A DNA stretch of 9,521 nucleotides, from assembly GCA_903839965.1 (NCBI GenBank), contig CAIMEK010000600.1, positions 1 to 9,521 on the forward strand, read 5' to 3'. Numbering within the stretch: the first letter of the stretch is position 1; every line of letters begins with the position of its first letter. A model generated the notes under the pieces. The model was given only the letters and a program-made list of their open reading frames with translations. It did not search any database and was not told the DNA's origin. Both the position numbers and the translations under genes were made by a program. The stretch is from an uncultured Acetobacteraceae bacterium. Its GTDB lineage: Bacteria > Pseudomonadota > Alphaproteobacteria > Acetobacterales > Acetobacteraceae. Below are positions 7,215 through 9,521 of the stretch, one piece after another.

Positions 7215-8719
7215 CCCTGCTGTTCGAAGGTGCGGAGTGGGATTTCAGCAAGCTGGACGCGACCTACCGCGCCTGCGAGGCGATTGCCTGCGGCGAGCTT
7301 GGCCTGACCCCCTATCCCAGCCAGGTCGAGGTGATCACCTCCGAGCAGATGCTCGACGCCTATTCCAGCGTCGGCCTGCCGCTGATGTACCGGCACTGGA
7401 GCTTCGGCAAGCGGTTCGCCCGCGACGAGTTGCTGTATCGCGCCGGCATGCAGAACCTAGCCTATGAGATCGTCATCAACTCCAACCCCTGCATCGCCTA
7501 CCTGATGGAGGAGAACACGATGACGATGCAGGCGCTGGTGATCGCGCACGCCTGCTTCGGGCACAACCACTTCTTCCGCAGCAACCACCTGTTCCGCCAA
7601 TGGACGGACGCCGACGGCATTCTCGACTACCTCGCCTTCGCTCGCCGCTTCGTGGCCGAATGCGAGGAGCGGCATGGGCTGGCGGCGGTGGAACGCGTGC
7701 TCGATGCAGCGCATGCGCTGCAGGGCCAGGGCGTGCACCGCTACCTGCGCCGCAAGTGGCGCCTCGCCGACGAGGAAAAGCGCGCGTTCGAACGGCAGAA
7801 ATACGCGGAGGAAACCTACAATCCGCTGTGGAGCACGGTGCCGGCCAGCGATCGGCCGGCGCCATTCGCGCATGCGGTGAGCGAGGCCAAGGCGGCGCTC
7901 AGCCTGCCCGAGGAGAACCTGCTCTATCTGTGCGAGAAGCATTCGCCGGGACTGCGCGGCTGGGAGCGCGAGCTGGTGCGCATCGTCCGCGTGGTGGCCC
8001 AGTACTTTTACCCGCAGATCCAGACCAAGCTGGCCAACGAGGGCTGCGCCACCGCGGTGCACTACGCGATCATGACAAGGCTGCATGACCGCGGGCAGAT
8101 CGACGATGGCGCCTTCCTGGAATTCCTCGCCTCGCACTCCGCGGTGACCCGCCAGCCCACGCTGGCCGACGCCAACTTCCAGGGCTGGAACCCGTATGCG
8201 CTCGGCTTCGCCATCATGCGCGACATCGAGCGGATCTGCACCGAGCCCGACGAGGAAGACGAACGCTGGTTCCCCGCCTTCGCCGGCAACGGCGACCCCT
8301 GGGGCACGCTGCGCGAGGCCTGGGCGGAATATCGCGACGAGAGCCTGGTGCGCCAGTTCCTCGGCCCCAAGGTGATGCGGGCCTTCCGCATGGTGAACCT
8401 GACCGACCGGGTGAACGACCCCGCGCTGGTAGTCACCGAGATCCACGACGACAGCGGCTACCGGCGCATCCGCTCGCTGCTCGCCGACCAGTACGACCCG
8501 TCGCGGGCGGGGCCGCTGATCGAAGCGACCGACGTGGACCTGACCGGCGACCGCAGCCTGAAGCTGAGCTTCGTGTCCCGCCACAAGCAGCGGCTGCACG
8601 ACGCGTCCGCGCGGCAGACCCTGGCGCACCTGCAAGTGCTCTGGGGCTACAAGGTTACGCTGCAGGAGATCGACTCCGAGACCGACCGCGTACTCGGCGA
8701 ACTGCGTGCGGAAACGTAG
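7211..8719 (+). CDS. spoVR: SpoVR family protein (YcgB-like)
   Basis: This 502-residue cytoplasmic protein is close in length to E. coli YcgB (about 510). It is named after a Bacillus stage V sporulation gene, but the family is widespread in non-spore-formers next to prkA and yeaH. Recognisable stretches are GLPLMYRHWSFGKRF at 55-69, YEIVINSNPCIAYLMEEN at 85-102, the His-rich IAHACFGHNHFFRSN at 111-125, ETYNPLWST at 201-209, YFYPQIQTKLANEGCATAVHY at about 265-285, and a C-terminal SpoVR domain from about 440. The GTG start at 7211 overlaps the yeaH stop (GTGA) and gives the family-typical opening LLFEGAEWDF; the frame extends to 7079 but only inside yeaH. Conserved His113, His118, His120, Glu277 and His284 could bind metal, which is an inference. 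Biochemical function is unknown. Confidence 0.96.
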   Translation: MTLLFEGAEWDFSKLDATYRACEAIACGELGLTPYPSQVEVITSEQMLDAYSSVGLPLMYRHWSFGKRFARDELLYRAGMQNLAYEIVINSNPCIAYLMEENTMTMQALVIAHACFGHNHFFRSNHLFRQWTDADGILDYLAFARRFVAECEERHGLAAVERVLDAAHALQGQGVHRYLRRKWRLADEEKRAFERQKYAEETYNPLWSTVPASDRPAPFAHAVSEAKAALSLPEENLLYLCEKHSPGLRGWERELVRIVRVVAQYFYPQIQTKLANEGCATAVHYAIMTRLHDRGQIDDGAFLEFLASHSAVTRQPTLADANFQGWNPYALGFAIMRDIERICTEPDEEDERWFPAFAGNGDPWGTLREAWAEYRDESLVRQFLGPKVMRAFRMVNLTDRVNDPALVVTEIHDDSGYRRIRSLLADQYDPSRAGPLIEATDVDLTGDRSLKLSFVSRHKQRLHDASARQTLAHLQVLWGYKVTLQEIDSETDRVLGELRAET

Positions 8720-8776
8720 GGCAAGTCGCGGGCAAGCCTGCTGTTAGGCCGCCGTTAAGCCGAATGGGAGAGCTTT

Positions 8777-8808
8777 CCGGGTGTTGTCCAACCCCGGGGG
8801 GGTCTGTG
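8777..8808 (+). promoter_or_regulatory. Hairpin and poly-G ribosome binding site before the Cache gene
   Basis: CCGGG-T-GTTG (8777-8786) can pair with CAAC-CCCGG (8789-8797), leaving one bulged T and a very small loop. The right arm runs into seven G residues (8796-8802), which form the likely ribosome binding site 6 nt before the ATG at 8809. The fold would tie up part of that site. There is no T-run, so it is not a normal terminator. Confidence 0.35.
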
Positions 8809-9270
8809 ATGAGCGATCTCTGCACCCTCGTTGTCGCCGCGGCTGCCTCGCTCATGGTTTCGAGCGGCGGCCACGCCCAGGCGCCGCCGACGCCCGACGA
8901 GGCGAAGTCCGTCACCTTGCAGGCGGTCGCGTTGCTGGCGGCCAAAGGCGTGGATGCCGCCCGGCCGATCCTGCATCAGGAGGGCCCGTACCGGCACGGC
9001 GAAATCTATGTGAACGTCATCGACCTGGAGGGGCATTGGCTGGTCTATCCGCCGTACCCGGCCGGCGAGGGCCGCAACATGGTCAGCATCAAGGACGTCG
9101 ACGGCAAGCCGGTGGTGCAGGACATCCTCCGCCTGGCCAGGGAGAAAGGCGAAGGCTGGATTGAATACCGCTGGGTGAATCCAATGACGAGCCGCATCCA
9201 GCACAAGCTCACCTACGTCAAGCGCGTGCCCGACCTCCCCGCCGTCGCCTATGTCGGCGTCTACCGGTAG
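8809..9270 (+). CDS. Exported stand-alone single-Cache (sCache_2) domain protein
   Basis: This small 153-residue protein has an N-terminal signal peptide (MSDLCTLVVAAAASLMV...) with a likely cleavage site after HAQA near residue 25, so the mature part of about 128 residues should be periplasmic. The mature sequence matches the single Cache fold found in chemoreceptor and histidine-kinase sensor regions: GEIYVNVIDLEGHWLVYPPYP (about 64-84) and the signature GEGWIEYRWVNP (114-125) followed by KLTYVKRVPDLP (133-144) and a final AYVGVYR. No transmembrane or signalling domain follows, so it is a free ligand-binding module or a partner of a separate sensor. Ligands of this group are often small carboxylates, but none can be inferred here. 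The ATG at 8809 is preferred because it begins the signal peptide; an in-frame ATG at 8764 would add 15 unlikely residues. It lies 89 nt after spoVR with no clear terminator between, so co-transcription is possible. Confidence 0.85.
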   Translation: MSDLCTLVVAAAASLMVSSGGHAQAPPTPDEAKSVTLQAVALLAAKGVDAARPILHQEGPYRHGEIYVNVIDLEGHWLVYPPYPAGEGRNMVSIKDVDGKPVVQDILRLAREKGEGWIEYRWVNPMTSRIQHKLTYVKRVPDLPAVAYVGVYR

Positions 9271-9287
9271 GCGAAGCCGGACGATTC

Positions 9288-9521
9288 TCAGCGCGTGTCG
9301 TTCAGGTGGCAGGCGCTGCGGTGGCCGGCGGCGATCTGGCGCATTGCCGGCACCGCCGCGCGGCAGATCGGCATGGCGTGCGGGCAGCGCGGGTGGAAAT
9401 GGCAGCCGGGGGGCGGGTCCAGCGGACTGGGGATTTCGCCCTTGATGGCGGTGAACTGGCGCTTGCGCAGGTCGATGCGGGGAATTTCCGCCAGCAGCGC
9501 CTGGGTATAGGGGTGGTTGGC
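9288..9521 (-). CDS. Oligopeptide/dipeptide ABC transporter ATP-binding protein (DppF/OppF type), C-terminal end
   Basis: Only the last 77 residues are inside the window. They begin at the NHPYTQALL motif that opens the oligo_HPY C-terminal domain of peptide/nickel importer ATPases. GEIPSPLDPPPGC (28-40), HFHPRCPHAMPIC (41-53) and a final SACHL (69-73) follow, giving four cysteines spaced C-x5-C-x6-C-x17-C. In some DppD/DppF-type ATPases the equivalent cysteines hold an iron-sulfur cluster. The Walker motifs and ABC signature are outside the window. The gene is convergent with the Cache gene, 17 nt between the two stops, so it belongs to a separate operon. Peptide, dipeptide or related cargo is the family expectation. 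It is not evidently the missing ATPase of the sugar-type importer at the left, which would be of MalK/UgpC type. Confidence 0.93.
   Translation of the reverse strand, partial: ANHPYTQALLAEIPRIDLRKRQFTAIKGEIPSPLDPPPGCHFHPRCPHAMPICRAAVPAMRQIAAGHRSACHLNDTR

Noticed and set aside
7457..8635. 392-codon minus-strand open frame antisense to spoVR
   Set aside because: Shadow of a well-supported SpoVR gene, with low-complexity Val/Gly/Arg-rich translation and no plausible ribosome binding site or family match.
8736..8749. Small GCCT/AGGC hairpin after spoVR as a terminator
   Set aside because: Only a 4-bp stem and no T-run; too weak to support termination.

Overview
The window is GC-rich and densely coded, with strong third-position G/C bias and many long antisense shadow frames. 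The gene content (a binding-protein ABC importer, a dipeptide-type ABC transporter and the prkA-yeaH-spoVR cluster) fits a Gram-negative proteobacterium. Alpha- or Betaproteobacteria seem most likely, but nothing here fixes the genus.

Left third (1-3433, minus strand): one ABC importer operon, read right to left from a promoter near 3405-3433. It encodes a secreted solute-binding protein (2117-3376), a MalF/UgpA-type permease that appears to start at CTG (1218-2102), a MalG/UgpE-type permease (400-1221), and the first 132 codons of an argininosuccinate-lyase-family enzyme (1-397). The junctions are tight: 14 nt, a 4-nt ATGA overlap, and 2 nt. No ATPase for this importer is visible. The position of the lyase suggests it acts on what is imported.

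Middle (3377-3931): a 555-nt divergent intergenic region, unusually long for this window. It holds the importer promoter with a palindrome overlapping its -35, several inverted repeats including a nested hairpin about 65 nt before prkA, and a few AT-rich patches. I see no convincing gene in it.

Right-centre (3932-8719, plus strand): the complete three-gene cluster prkA (yeaG), yeaH (DUF444, VWA/MIDAS) and spoVR (ycgB). yeaH and spoVR overlap by 4 nt (GTGA). Together they encode an AAA+-type protein kinase, a metal-ion-dependent adhesion-site protein and a SpoVR protein. This set is widely conserved, linked to starvation and stationary-phase stress in enterobacteria, and mechanistically poorly understood. 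An exported stand-alone single-Cache sensor-type protein (8809-9270) follows after 89 nt and could be co-transcribed.

Right edge (9288-9521, minus strand): the C-terminal tail of an oligopeptide/dipeptide ABC transporter ATPase (DppF/OppF type), convergent with the Cache gene and 17 nt from it.

The most interesting parts are the PrkA-YeaH-SpoVR module with its adjacent Cache protein, the structured leader upstream of prkA, the CTG-start permease, and the divergent lyase in a transport operon.
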